Part shown: positions 42,780 to 53,211 of the stretch, in pieces | How the letters are laid out: every line of letters begins with the position of its first letter | How positions within the stretch are numbered: position 1 is the stretch's first letter | Source: JAMXLO01 sp963818775 | Lineage (GTDB): Bacteria; Pseudomonadota; Alphaproteobacteria; Acetobacterales; Acetobacteraceae | NCBI GenBank assembly: GCA_963818775.1 | Contig: CAWFUF010000004.1 | Span: 248,001 to 312,000, forward strand | Reading direction: 5' to 3' | Length of the DNA: 64,000 nucleotides | Notes under the pieces: model-generated | The model's database searches: none | Told to the model about the DNA's origin: nothing | Seen by the model: only the letters and a program-made list of their open reading frames with translations | Position numbers and translations under genes: made by a program

Positions 42780-44084
42780 ATGGCCCAGACGAAATGCGTA
42801 TGGAGCGTGATCGCCCTGCTGCTGGCACAGCCGGTCGCGATGGCCGCTGTGACCGCCCCTCCTGCCCCGACGGCACAGGCGATGCGCATCGTTGCCGTGG
42901 TGAATGGCGACGTGATCAGCAATGCCGATGTGGACAACCGCACTAGACTGTTCGCGTTGTCCACCGGCTTGCCGATGACACAGGATGTGCTGGATCGGCT
43001 CAAGCAGCAGATCACACGCCAGCTGATCGACGAAAAGCTTCGCATGCAGGAGGTGCAGCGCCGACACATCGTGATCCCGGACAAGGCGATCGCCGATGCG
43101 ATCCACGATATCGAGACGCGGAATAATCTGCCGGCAGGTGCATTGCGGCAGAAGCTCAGCGCAGGTGGCGCGGGCTACCTCACGTTAATTGATCAGATCC
43201 GCACTCAACTTGGCTGGACCCAGGTGCTGCGCGAGCAGCTTGGCGATCAGATCAAGGTCACCGATGCCGAGGTGGCCGAACAGCAGCGGCTGCAGGCGCA
43301 GTTGGTCGGCAAGCCGGAATATCGCGTCGGTGAGATCTTCATCCCGGTCAACGATCCGGCGACCGCCGCCGATGCCCAGCGTTTCGCCGAGACGGTGATC
43401 AGCGAGCTGCGCTCCGGCGCGCCGTTCCCCGTGGTGGCCGCGCAGTTCAGTCAAAATCAGACCGCTTTGGCCGGCGGCGAGCTAGGCTGGGTACAGCCGA
43501 ACCAGCTCGACCCCGAGGTGGCGCGTCTGGTCGCGGAAATGCCGGTCGGCGCGATCAGCAATCCAGTAAAGGTAGCTGGCGGTTTCTCGATTGTGACGCT
43601 GCAAGGCAAGCGCGAGATCGGCAACGACATGGGCACGGTTGTCGCGCTGCGTCAGGTGTTCCTGCCGTTCGCTACCGCGCTTAATCCGCAGGCACCGACC
43701 GAGCAGCAAAAGCAGGAGTTGGACAAGGCACGCGGCATCAGCGCCAGCGTGCATAGCTGCGACCAGATGGAGCAGGTGGCGAAAGCGAATAATTCGGCGC
43801 GTCCGGCCGACCCCGGAGAAATTCGGCTGGAGACGGTGAACCCGCCGGCGTTTCGTCAGATGCTGACGAGCCTGTCGTTCGATCGTGCCAGTCAGCCCAT
43901 CGTCACGAGTGACGGTATCGCCGTCATTATAGTCTGCTCGCGCGAGCAGAAGAATCTGGCGCAGCAGAGCAAGCAGGACGTGCAGGCGCAGATACTGAAC
44001 CAGAGAGTGGAATTGCTGTCGCGGCAGTTGCTCGCCAATTTGCGCCGCCATGCCACGATCGACGTGCGTGCCAGCGGCACTTGA
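42780..44084 (+). CDS. surA: Periplasmic chaperone / peptidyl-prolyl isomerase SurA
   Basis: 434 residues. A signal peptide (SVIALLLAQPVAMA, then AVTA) precedes an N-terminal SurA chaperone domain (RIVAVVNGDVISNADVDNRTRLF) and a parvulin domain (YRVGEIFIPV to GGELGWVQPNQLDPEV, about 180-265). A second, degenerate parvulin-like stretch follows. It guides outer-membrane proteins such as LptD. AGGAGA lies upstream of the ATG. rsmA starts inside its stop codon (TTGA). Confidence 0.92.
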   Translation: MAQTKCVWSVIALLLAQPVAMAAVTAPPAPTAQAMRIVAVVNGDVISNADVDNRTRLFALSTGLPMTQDVLDRLKQQITRQLIDEKLRMQEVQRRHIVIPDKAIADAIHDIETRNNLPAGALRQKLSAGGAGYLTLIDQIRTQLGWTQVLREQLGDQIKVTDAEVAEQQRLQAQLVGKPEYRVGEIFIPVNDPATAADAQRFAETVISELRSGAPFPVVAAQFSQNQTALAGGELGWVQPNQLDPEVARLVAEMPVGAISNPVKVAGGFSIVTLQGKREIGNDMGTVVALRQVFLPFATALNPQAPTEQQKQELDKARGISASVHSCDQMEQVAKANNSARPADPGEIRLETVNPPAFRQMLTSLSFDRASQPIVTSDGIAVIIVCSREQKNLAQQSKQDVQAQILNQRVELLSRQLLANLRRHATIDVRASGT

Positions 44085-44896
44085 CCTCGTCTCCGCCGCT
44101 GCGAGAGGTGATCGCGCGGCACGGACTGGCTGCCAGGCGCTCACTCGGCCAGCACTTCCTGCTCGATGAGAATTTGACGCGGCGGATCGTGCGTGCGGGC
44201 GGGTCGTTGACCGGTCGGCACGTGTTGGAAATCGGACCGGGACCGGGCGGGCTCACGCGCGCATTGCTCGATTCTGATGCGGCAAGTGTGACAGTCGTGG
44301 AGCTCGATCAGCGGGCGGTGGCGGCGATGCACGAACTGGCGGCAGAGACCGACGGGCGCTTGCGCGTGGTCTCCGGTGACGCGCTCGCGCTGGATATCGC
44401 ATTGCTGGTGCCGGTGCCGCGCCAGGTATTGGCAAATCTGCCGTACAACATTGCGACGCCGTTATTGATCGGCTGGTTGCGTCAGGCTCATGCCTTCGAG
44501 CGGCTGACGCTGATGTTCCAGCAGGAAGTGGCCGAACGCATCTGTGCCATGCCTGGGACGGCTGCGTATGGGCGATTGTCAGTACTGACACAATGGATCT
44601 GCAGCACGGAGCTGCTGCTGCGCATTGCGCCGGCTGCCTTTGTACCGCCGCCGAAGGTGTTCTCCGCCGTCGTCGGGCTGGTGCCGCATGCCGCGCAACC
44701 TACGCCGACGCTGTTCGCCGCGATGGAGCGTCTGACAGCCGCAGCGTTCGGCCAGCGGCGGAAGATGCTGCGCGGTGCGCTAAGGACCATAGGCGGCGAG
44801 ACGTTGCTGCGGGATGTGGGCATCGCAGCGGATCGGCGCGCTGAAACGTTGACCGTGGCAGAATTCGATCGATTGGCACGTCGACTAGCAACATGA
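44081..44896 (+). CDS. rsmA: 16S rRNA (adenine1518-N6/adenine1519-N6)-dimethyltransferase
   Basis: 271 residues. RsmA (KsgA) dimethylates two adenines near the 3' end of 16S rRNA. Motifs are LGQHFLLDENL, LEIGPGPGGLT (SAM loop) and NLPYNIATPLL (catalytic NLPY), with FVPPPKVFSAVV later. Start is TTG 44081, overlapping the surA stop. pdxA, which usually lies between surA and rsmA, is missing. Confidence 0.95.
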   Translation: MTSSPPLREVIARHGLAARRSLGQHFLLDENLTRRIVRAGGSLTGRHVLEIGPGPGGLTRALLDSDAASVTVVELDQRAVAAMHELAAETDGRLRVVSGDALALDIALLVPVPRQVLANLPYNIATPLLIGWLRQAHAFERLTLMFQQEVAERICAMPGTAAYGRLSVLTQWICSTELLLRIAPAAFVPPPKVFSAVVGLVPHAAQPTPTLFAAMERLTAAAFGQRRKMLRGALRTIGGETLLRDVGIAADRRAETLTVAEFDRLARRLAT

Positions 44897-44919
44897 AAAG
44901 CACGGTGTAACGCCGCAAA

Positions 44920-45162
44920 TCACCGCTTGCGCGGCGCCTTCTCATGCTCCCACTGGTACGCCGTCTCGGTGGCATGGCGGTCGTCTGTGGGCGTCCCCTT
45001 CGGCCGGGTATCGTCATCCCGCTCATGCGGCGCTTTCCGCGACGCGTGCTCACGATGGTCGGTTCCCGGGCCAACGATGCCGCTTGTCGCGGGCGGATCG
45101 CTGGCGGGGAAACTGTCCTCCACTGCCTGATCGTGCTTGCGGTCCTGCTTGCGCGCCGACAT
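44920..45162 (-). CDS. Small hydrophilic protein with a DSFPASDPPA motif
   Basis: 80 residues from ATG 45160-45162, with GGAGGT 8 bases upstream. It is very polar and rich in Asp, Glu, Arg and His, probably disordered. The stretch QAVEDSFPASDPPATS is shared with a widespread group of small proteobacterial proteins of unknown function. It overlaps the end of the DUF1269-like gene (an upstream GTG at 45163 is also possible). It is the last gene of the stress-type cluster. Confidence 0.72.
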   Translation of the reverse strand: MSARKQDRKHDQAVEDSFPASDPPATSGIVGPGTDHREHASRKAPHERDDDTRPKGTPTDDRHATETAYQWEHEKAPRKR

Positions 45163-45689
45163 CACATCACCTCCAGCTCAGTTCCGCCGGCCGTTCGCAG
45201 GATCGACTCCGCTTCGGCACGCTTCTCGGCGTTCGGCGCCCGCACGGACAGAATCAGCGCACCGTGAGCGGCTTTTTGCTCCCGATCCATCTGCTCGCCC
45301 TCGTTAGATGCACTGGTCAGCGCGTAGGCGATGCCGCCTGCAACCCCACCACCCACGACTGCGGCAGCTACCGCGGGTGCCGCGGCGCCTCCTGTGGCAA
45401 TGACAACCCCAGCCGCTGCCATGCCGACGGCGGCAGCCGCTCCACTTGTGTGCAACGTGCGGGCCTGGCGTGCATCCTCCTCGGTGTCGACTGGTTTGGC
45501 GCCCGATTCAGGCGTGGTGCCTTCGATGGGCGGCATCGCCTCCGGCAGGCTCAGGTCGGCGCGATCGAAGCCTGATGTTTCCAGCCATGCGACCGCGTCC
45601 TGCATCGCATCGGGGTCGGTGAAGGTGGCTCGAACCTCATGCAGTGTGCCGATCGGTGGACCGGCGTTTTCCTCGGCAATCTCCGACAT
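45162..45689 (-). CDS. DUF1269/general-stress-17M-like protein with a hydrophobic glycine-rich core
   Basis: 175 residues. The N-terminus (LHEVRATFTDPDAMQDAVAWLETSGFDRADLSL) resembles the ferredoxin-like domain of general stress protein 17M/YflT-like proteins. The centre is a Gly/Ala-rich hydrophobic hairpin (AAAAVGMAAAGVVIATGG...AVVGGGVAGGIAYAL), probably membrane-inserted. The C-terminal part reads ALILSVRAPNAEKRAEAESILRTAGG. The ribosome-binding site is GGAGGGAG. Proteins of this shape are common in stress islands; molecular function is unknown. Confidence 0.75.
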   Translation of the reverse strand: MSEIAEENAGPPIGTLHEVRATFTDPDAMQDAVAWLETSGFDRADLSLPEAMPPIEGTTPESGAKPVDTEEDARQARTLHTSGAAAAVGMAAAGVVIATGGAAAPAVAAAVVGGGVAGGIAYALTSASNEGEQMDREQKAAHGALILSVRAPNAEKRAEAESILRTAGGTELEVM

Positions 45690-45704
45690 GGCTTGCTCCC
45701 TCCT

Positions 45705-45890
45705 TCAGGACGGAATGCTCGGCGCGTTTGGCGGCGGGTCACGATTCTCATCACCCTGCGGGTCAGGGGGCAGGCCGCCGAGCGCGCCCTCGGGCAGGTC
45801 GTTGCGCTCGCCGGGCAGGCTGTCGCGGGCGGAATTGATTCGGCGCTCAACTCGCCCACCGCGCGGCTCGCGGGCATCGTTCTCGGTCAT
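45705..45890 (-). CDS. Small acidic hypothetical protein
   Basis: 61 residues from ATG 45888-45890, with GAGG upstream. It is polar and Pro/Asp/Arg-rich (RRINSARDSLPGERNDLPEG, ending DPPPNAPSIPS). There is no known domain. It lies 15 bp upstream of the DUF1269-like gene on the same strand, which supports it as a real cistron. Confidence 0.5.
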   Translation of the reverse strand: MTENDAREPRGGRVERRINSARDSLPGERNDLPEGALGGLPPDPQGDENRDPPPNAPSIPS

Positions 45891-45912
45891 TTCACACCTC
45901 ACCAGCAGCGAC

Positions 45913-45945
45913 GCGGGCCACCCGGCCCCAAGCCGGGTGGCCCGC
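45913..45945. terminator. Perfect 14-bp hairpin in the stress-gene cluster
   Basis: GCGGGCCACCCGGC and its exact complement flank a CCCAA loop, directly after the stop of the KGG-repeat gene (45951). It may separate that gene from the rest of the cluster as a terminator or processing stem. No T-run is present. Confidence 0.55.
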
Positions 45946-45950
45946 TGCGG

Positions 45951-46202
45951 TTACCGCTGACCGCCCTTGCGGCCTGCCTCCGCTGCACGCTCGCGATCCT
46001 GAGCGAAGTTCCCCGGATTATTCTGTGCGCCACCGCCGCCGTGGCTTTGCTCGCCACCCTTGCGCCCAGCCTCTGCCGCGCGCTCGCGGTCGTTGGCGAA
46101 ATTGCCTGAGCTGTGCTGCCCGCCGACGTGGCCAGCGCGCGACGCCTTCTCACGGTCCTCGGCGAAATTGCCAGGATTACCGGTATGTCGCTGTTCAGCC
46201 AT
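45951..46202 (-). CDS. KGG-repeat stress protein (GsiB/ConB-10 type)
   Basis: 83 residues from ATG 46200-46202 with an excellent GGAGGA. Three repeats of the form GNFA-x-DRE-x-A-x3-G-x-[KV]GG start at about residues 11, 33 and 64. Such hydrophilic repeat proteins accumulate under starvation, drying or general stress and are intrinsically disordered. It is divergent from the aminotransferase by 241 bp. Confidence 0.85.
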   Translation of the reverse strand: MAEQRHTGNPGNFAEDREKASRAGHVGGQHSSGNFANDRERAAEAGRKGGEQSHGGGGAQNNPGNFAQDRERAAEAGRKGGQR

Positions 46203-46443
46203 ATAAGTCCTCCGTGTTGAATACTGCGACAGGCTTGCCCGTCCCCTGTTCAACGAAGGCCGGGGGCGTGCGGTTGTCTTCACAAATTCAGTGAGCGGAT
46301 GTGATCGTCAGTCGGGCGAGAGAGGAAGGCCGCCTCGCTATCCGTGCCGCCGGCCGGTTGAGCGGCGATCGGAAAGCGGGTCGCCGTTCCCCGCCATCGC
46401 GAACCGTTCTACGATCGCCGCTGAACTCCGGAGAGGCACCCCC

Positions 46444-47823
46444 ATGCTCGACCGACCTAACGATAGCCTGTCGGCTCGCGATATCGCCTACCACATGCAT
46501 CCGTTCACCAACGCGCGGCGGCTGGAGAGCGAAGGGCCGTTCGTCATCACCCGCGGCAACGGCATCCACATCTACGACGAGCAGGGGCGCGACTATATCG
46601 ACGCGCTGGCGGGTCTGTGGTGCGCCAGTCTCGGCTTCAGCGAAAAGCGGCTGGCCGAGGCGGCGTACAAGCAGATGCTGGAACTGCCGTATGCCTCGAC
46701 CTTCGGGCAGCGGTCGCATCCCACGGTGATCGAACTGGCCGAGAAGCTGATCTCGCTGATGCCGGTGCGGATGTCGAAGGTGTTCTTCAACAACTCGGGC
46801 TCCGAGGCGAATGACAGTGCGGCCAAGCTGGTCTGGTACTACAACAACGCGATCGGTCGGCCGCGCAAGAAGAAGATCATCGGGCGGATGAAGGGCTACC
46901 ATGGCATCACGGTCGCATCGGGCAGCCTGTGCGGGTTGCCCTATGTCCACAAGGACTTCGACCTGCCGATTCCGAATGTCCGTCACACTGACTGTCCGCA
47001 CTACTGGCGCTATGGGAAGCCGGGCGAGAGCGAGGAGGATTTTGCCTCGCGCATGGCGGAGAACCTCGATGCGCTGATCGAGCGGGAAGGGCCTGACACG
47101 GTCGCCGCGTTCATCGCTGAACCGGTGCAGGGTGCCGGCGGTGTGGTGATCCCGCCGCGCACATATTTCGCCAAGATCCAGGAGGTGCTGCGCAAGCACG
47201 ACGTGCTGTTCATTGCGGACGAGGTGATCTGCGGGTTCGGGCGCACGGGCAACATGTTCGGCTGCGAGACCTTCGACATCGAGCCTGACATCCTGACCTG
47301 CGCCAAGGCGCTGTCGTCGTCGTACCTGCCGATTTCCGCCACGGTGATCAACGAGAAGCTGTATCAGGGCATCGCGACTCAGTCGGACGCGAATGGCAGC
47401 TTTATCCACGGCTTCACCTATTCCGGACATCCGGTATGTGCCGCGGTCGCGCTGGAGACGCTGAACATTTACGAGGAGCGCGACATCGTCGGGCACGTTC
47501 GCAAGATCTCGCCACGCTTCCTGGCCGGCGTGCGGCGGTTTGCCGACCATTCCCTGGTGGGCGAGGTACGCGGCATCGGCCTGATGGCAGGCATCGAGCT
47601 GGTGCGCGACAAGGCGACCAAGCAGCCGTTCGATGCCAAGGCCGGCGTGGGAGTCTATTTCGAGGAGCGGGCGCGGGAGTACGGGCTGATCATGCGTGGC
47701 CGTGGCGAGCAGTTGGTGATGGCCCCCCCGCTGATCATCACCGAGGCGGAGATTGACGACATGCTGGGCCGCCTGGAGCGTGCGCTCGACGAGACGGAAG
47801 CGTTCGTCGCCTCGCTCTCGTGA
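46444..47823 (+). CDS. Class III aminotransferase (omega-amino acid/polyamine:pyruvate type)
   Basis: 459 residues, a PLP fold-I enzyme. The PLP lysine is Lys288 in LTCAKALSSSYLP, the pyridine-nitrogen Asp is Asp259 in LFIADEVICGFGRTG, and SGSEANDSAAKL binds the phosphate. It looks like the SpuC-type putrescine/spermidine:pyruvate aminotransferases, although beta-alanine or other omega-amino acids are possible. Start is ATG 46444 after GGAGAGG. It is coupled (GTGA) to an FAD oxidase, a pairing frequent in polyamine breakdown. Confidence 0.88.
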   Translation: MLDRPNDSLSARDIAYHMHPFTNARRLESEGPFVITRGNGIHIYDEQGRDYIDALAGLWCASLGFSEKRLAEAAYKQMLELPYASTFGQRSHPTVIELAEKLISLMPVRMSKVFFNNSGSEANDSAAKLVWYYNNAIGRPRKKKIIGRMKGYHGITVASGSLCGLPYVHKDFDLPIPNVRHTDCPHYWRYGKPGESEEDFASRMAENLDALIEREGPDTVAAFIAEPVQGAGGVVIPPRTYFAKIQEVLRKHDVLFIADEVICGFGRTGNMFGCETFDIEPDILTCAKALSSSYLPISATVINEKLYQGIATQSDANGSFIHGFTYSGHPVCAAVALETLNIYEERDIVGHVRKISPRFLAGVRRFADHSLVGEVRGIGLMAGIELVRDKATKQPFDAKAGVGVYFEERAREYGLIMRGRGEQLVMAPPLIITEAEIDDMLGRLERALDETEAFVASLS

Positions 47824-49082
47824 CGCGCAAACCGCTGCCGCGCAGTCTGTATGCCGAGACTGCGCGGCCGGCGGTTGCCACACCGCCGCTCGATGGCGAT
47901 CGGCGTGTCGATGTGTGCGTGATCGGCGGTGGGTTCACCGGACTTTCCGCCGCGCTGCACCTGGCGCAGCAAGGCGTCGATGTCGCAGTGCTGGAGGCGC
48001 ATGAACCGGGCTGGGGTGCGTCGGGGCGCAACGGTGGGCAGGTCAATCCCGGACTGAAGCACGATCCCGGTCAGGTGGAGGCGGATTTCGGTGCCGATCT
48101 CGGCCGTCGCATGGTGGCGTTATCCGGCGATGCACCGAACGCCGTGTTCCGGCTGATCGAGCGGCATCAGATCGAATGCGACGCTTTGCAATCCGGCACG
48201 CTGCGTGCGGCTTTCGGTGTGCGGGATAGCGCCGGAATTCGCGCGTCGGCGGAGCAGTGGATACGCCGCGGCACACCGGTGGAGTTGCTGGAGAGTGATG
48301 CGGCGCGCGAGGTCACAGACACGGACCGCTACGTCTGCGCCATGCTGGACCGGCGCGGCGGGCAGGTGAATCCGCTGGGCTACGCGCGAGGTCTGGCGCA
48401 GGCGACGATGCAGGCGGGCGCGTCGGTACACGGTGCGACGCCGGCGTTGGAAGTGAAGCGCAACGGCATTTGGGACGTGCGCACGCCGAGCGGCACGGTG
48501 CGCGCCGACAAACTTGTGCTGGCAACCAACGGCTACACGGACGATCTGTGGCCGGGACTGCGCCGCAGCATCGTGCCGGTATTCAGCGGGATCGTGGCGA
48601 GCGAACCGTTGCCGCGGGCGCCCATGAAGTCGGTGCTGTACGAGATGGGGCGTATCACGGTCTACTACCGGTTCGATCGCGCCAACCGCCTGCTGATGGG
48701 TGGCCGCAGCCTCCAGCGCGACATCAGCGAGCCGCGCGAACTGCGATACCTGATTGGCTATGCCGAGCGCCTGTGGCCGGAGGTGCACGGGGTGCGGTGG
48801 ACGCATGCGTGGAGCGGACAGTTGGCGATCACGCCCGACCACTATCCGCACGTGCACGAACCGGACGAGTCGGTGCTCGTCTGTCTCGGCTATAATGGTC
48901 GCGGCGTGGCGATGAGCACGGCAATGGGGCCGCAACTGGCGCGACGCGTGATCGGCGGCACGACGGCGGACATCGACATGCCGATCACCACAATGAAGGA
49001 AATGCCGTTCCATGCATTGTGGCGGTCGGCAGTGACCGCGCGCGTGGTTTACGGCCGGATACGCGATTGGCTCGGGATTTGA
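47820..49082 (+). CDS. FAD-dependent amine/amino acid oxidase (DAO family, PuuB/OrdL-like)
   Basis: 420 residues. N-terminal FAD loop VCVIGGGFTGLSAALHLAQ near 33, the WGASGRNGGQVNPGLK motif typical of gamma-glutamylputrescine-oxidase-like enzymes, and the C-terminal CLGYNGRGVAMSTAMG. It probably oxidises an amine or amino acid with release of hydrogen peroxide or electron transfer. Start is GTG 47820 in the aminotransferase stop. The two may form a putrescine-utilisation unit; no puuA/C/D is present. Confidence 0.87.
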   Translation: MTRKPLPRSLYAETARPAVATPPLDGDRRVDVCVIGGGFTGLSAALHLAQQGVDVAVLEAHEPGWGASGRNGGQVNPGLKHDPGQVEADFGADLGRRMVALSGDAPNAVFRLIERHQIECDALQSGTLRAAFGVRDSAGIRASAEQWIRRGTPVELLESDAAREVTDTDRYVCAMLDRRGGQVNPLGYARGLAQATMQAGASVHGATPALEVKRNGIWDVRTPSGTVRADKLVLATNGYTDDLWPGLRRSIVPVFSGIVASEPLPRAPMKSVLYEMGRITVYYRFDRANRLLMGGRSLQRDISEPRELRYLIGYAERLWPEVHGVRWTHAWSGQLAITPDHYPHVHEPDESVLVCLGYNGRGVAMSTAMGPQLARRVIGGTTADIDMPITTMKEMPFHALWRSAVTARVVYGRIRDWLGI

Positions 49083-49088
49083 CGGAAA

Positions 49089-51104
49089 TCACACCGTGCC
49101 CACCTCCACCAGCGTGTCGTTGAAGCATGCGCCTTCGGCAAGGTCGGCGCGCATGTCGGCGGAAACCAGCGCCGATATCGTCTGCCCCGTGCGGCTGGTG
49201 GCCAGCCACGCACCCTTCTCGCTTGCCACCACGCCAGGCGGCACATCGTTGGTGACATCGAGCGGCAGGATCACTTCGCCGCGCCCGTTCCACACCTTCA
49301 CTTCGCTGCCCTGCACGAGCCCACGCGTTTCGGCGTCGCGCGGATGCATCATCAGGCGCGGTGCCGCGCCTGCAAACCCGAGCGTGGATGTGATCCGTCG
49401 GTCCGATGCCGGCGAAATGAGCATCAGCGGATAATCGGCCGGCCGCTCACGCCACGCCGGCATCAGCGCGCCATCACCCCAGCGCTGCGCCAGCGCCTCC
49501 GAGCGAAGCTCGATGCGCCCCGATGGCGTCGCGGGAAACACGTTCTCGAACAGCACGAGCGGTCTGCCGTCCTTGCCTTGCATCTGCAATGCGTTCTCGG
49601 TCGAGATCTCGCTCGGCCGCATATCGCCGAGATCGACCGCCGCATCCATTAGCTCCTCATCCGACGCCTTGAAGCACGGATCATCGAAGCCGAACCGCGC
49701 CGCCAGACGGCGGAAGATTTCCGTGTTAGGCAGTGACTCACCCGCCGGTGGCACCACGGGCTCGGCGCGCTGCAGCCAGTGGTGACCGTACGATGCATAG
49801 AGATCGGCATATTCGAAATGCGTCGCCGCGGGCAGCACGATGTCGCAGAATGCCATGCTCTCGGTCATCGCCACGTCGATGCCGACCGCGAACACATCGT
49901 CACGCACCAGCCCGCGACGCATGCGGTTCTGATCCGGATGCACGACGACAGGATTGTGGTTGTAGATGAAAACCGCACGCAGCGGCGGGTCGATATCGTC
50001 TTCCGCCAGATGGCGCCCGACATCGATCAGGTTCAGCGTGCGCATCCCCGGCGGCGCGAGATCGGGACGCTGCAATCTCATGAGCGTCTTGGGAAACGCG
50101 TTGCTCGCGCCGAGTACGATGCCGCTGCTCTTGCCCAGCTTGCCCAGCAGCGCAGGCAGCGCGATCAGAGCGCGGATGGAGCTGCCGCCGTTGCGTCCGC
50201 GCTCCAGCCCGTTGCCGGGCGCGAACACGAGTGGATCGGCATCCGCCAGCCACTGCGCGAAAGTGATGATCTGCTCTTCGCGCAGTCCGCACGCGGCCGC
50301 CGCACGTGCGACCGGCCAGGCGCGCGCCGCGGCCATGAACTCGTCGAACCCCAGCATGTGCGCGGCGATGAATGCATCATCGAATGCGCCGATCCGCTCC
50401 AGCTCAGCCGCCAGCGCCCATGCCAGCAGAACGTCGGTGCCGGGCAATGGCGCCAGATGCAGGTCGGCCTGCTCGGCGATCTTGGTGCGCAGCGGATCCA
50501 CCACGACCAGCCTGCCGCCGTTGCGCTTCGACTGCCGGATGCGTCGCACCAAATGCAGGTTGGTGACGGTCGCGTTGTTGCCCCATACCACGTTCAGCTT
50601 CGCCCCCGTGGCGAACTCGGGCGGGCAGCCTGGCACCGCGCCATAGGTTCCGGCCCAGGCTTCGCTGCGCACTCCGCCGCACATGGATCGACGATAGAGC
50701 TGCGTTGCGCCAAGCTTGTAGAAGAACCGCGCGGACATGCTGTCGCCGGCGAGCATTCCGTGCGGACCGGCGTAGTTCAGCGGTGACACGGCCTGCGGTC
50801 CCCACCGTTCGATCACTGCACTGGTCCGCGCGTGGATTTCGTCCAGCGCGGCCTCCCAGGTGATGCGCTCGAACGTGCCGGAGCCTTTCGGGCCGGTCAG
50901 GCGCAACGGATGCAGGATGCGCTGTGGTCCGTGCACGAACGCGGTCATGTCGCGGGCCACCTTGTTGCAGATGACGCCGGCGGTGAAGGGCGCAGCCTCG
51001 GAGCCCCGAACCTTGGTGATGCGACCGTCTTCGACAGTGACGCTGAGGCTGCACGTATCGGGACAATCGAAGGTGCAGACACTGGCGCGTTCGATGGCAG
51101 ACAT
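49089..51104 (-). CDS. Molybdopterin (bis-MGD) oxidoreductase with an N-terminal 4Fe-4S cluster
   Basis: 671 residues of the DMSO-reductase superfamily. The [4Fe-4S] ligands are Cys10, Cys14, Cys18 and Cys46 (C-x3-C-x3-C-x27-C). The molybdenum-domain region LYRRSMCGGVRSEA and WGNNATVTNLHLVRRI follow, and the C-terminal cofactor-binding barrel begins near LMLISPASDRRITS. There is no Tat signal, so it is cytoplasmic. No small subunit or FeS partner adjoins. The substrate is unknown; it may resemble the soluble 'anaerobic dehydrogenase' group. It lies 82 bp downstream of the transporter ATPase gene on the same strand. Confidence 0.87.
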   Translation of the reverse strand: MSAIERASVCTFDCPDTCSLSVTVEDGRITKVRGSEAAPFTAGVICNKVARDMTAFVHGPQRILHPLRLTGPKGSGTFERITWEAALDEIHARTSAVIERWGPQAVSPLNYAGPHGMLAGDSMSARFFYKLGATQLYRRSMCGGVRSEAWAGTYGAVPGCPPEFATGAKLNVVWGNNATVTNLHLVRRIRQSKRNGGRLVVVDPLRTKIAEQADLHLAPLPGTDVLLAWALAAELERIGAFDDAFIAAHMLGFDEFMAAARAWPVARAAAACGLREEQIITFAQWLADADPLVFAPGNGLERGRNGGSSIRALIALPALLGKLGKSSGIVLGASNAFPKTLMRLQRPDLAPPGMRTLNLIDVGRHLAEDDIDPPLRAVFIYNHNPVVVHPDQNRMRRGLVRDDVFAVGIDVAMTESMAFCDIVLPAATHFEYADLYASYGHHWLQRAEPVVPPAGESLPNTEIFRRLAARFGFDDPCFKASDEELMDAAVDLGDMRPSEISTENALQMQGKDGRPLVLFENVFPATPSGRIELRSEALAQRWGDGALMPAWRERPADYPLMLISPASDRRITSTLGFAGAAPRLMMHPRDAETRGLVQGSEVKVWNGRGEVILPLDVTNDVPPGVVASEKGAWLATSRTGQTISALVSADMRADLAEGACFNDTLVEVGTV

Positions 51105-51125
51105 GGCAGTCTCTATCTCGATGGG

Positions 51126-51160
51126 GATTGCTTCGTCGCTACGCTTCTCGCAATGACAGG
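51126..51160. repeat. Second copy of the CGCAATGAC / GATTGCTTCG repeat
   Basis: GATTGCTTCGTCGCTACGCTTCTCGCAATGACAGG-like sequence, related to the 10041-10068 arm of the palindromic element, lies in the 82-bp gap between the molybdopterin oxidoreductase start and the ABC ATPase gene. Confidence 0.6.
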
Positions 51161-51186
51161 TCTAGTGCCGATTGTTTCCCTATGCG

Positions 51187-53194
<2,008 letters not shown>

Positions 53195-53211
<17 letters not shown>

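Noticed and set aside
46288..47883. 531-codon minus-strand frame opposite the aminotransferase
   Set aside because: Shadow frame; the plus strand has the PLP lysine and all class III motifs.
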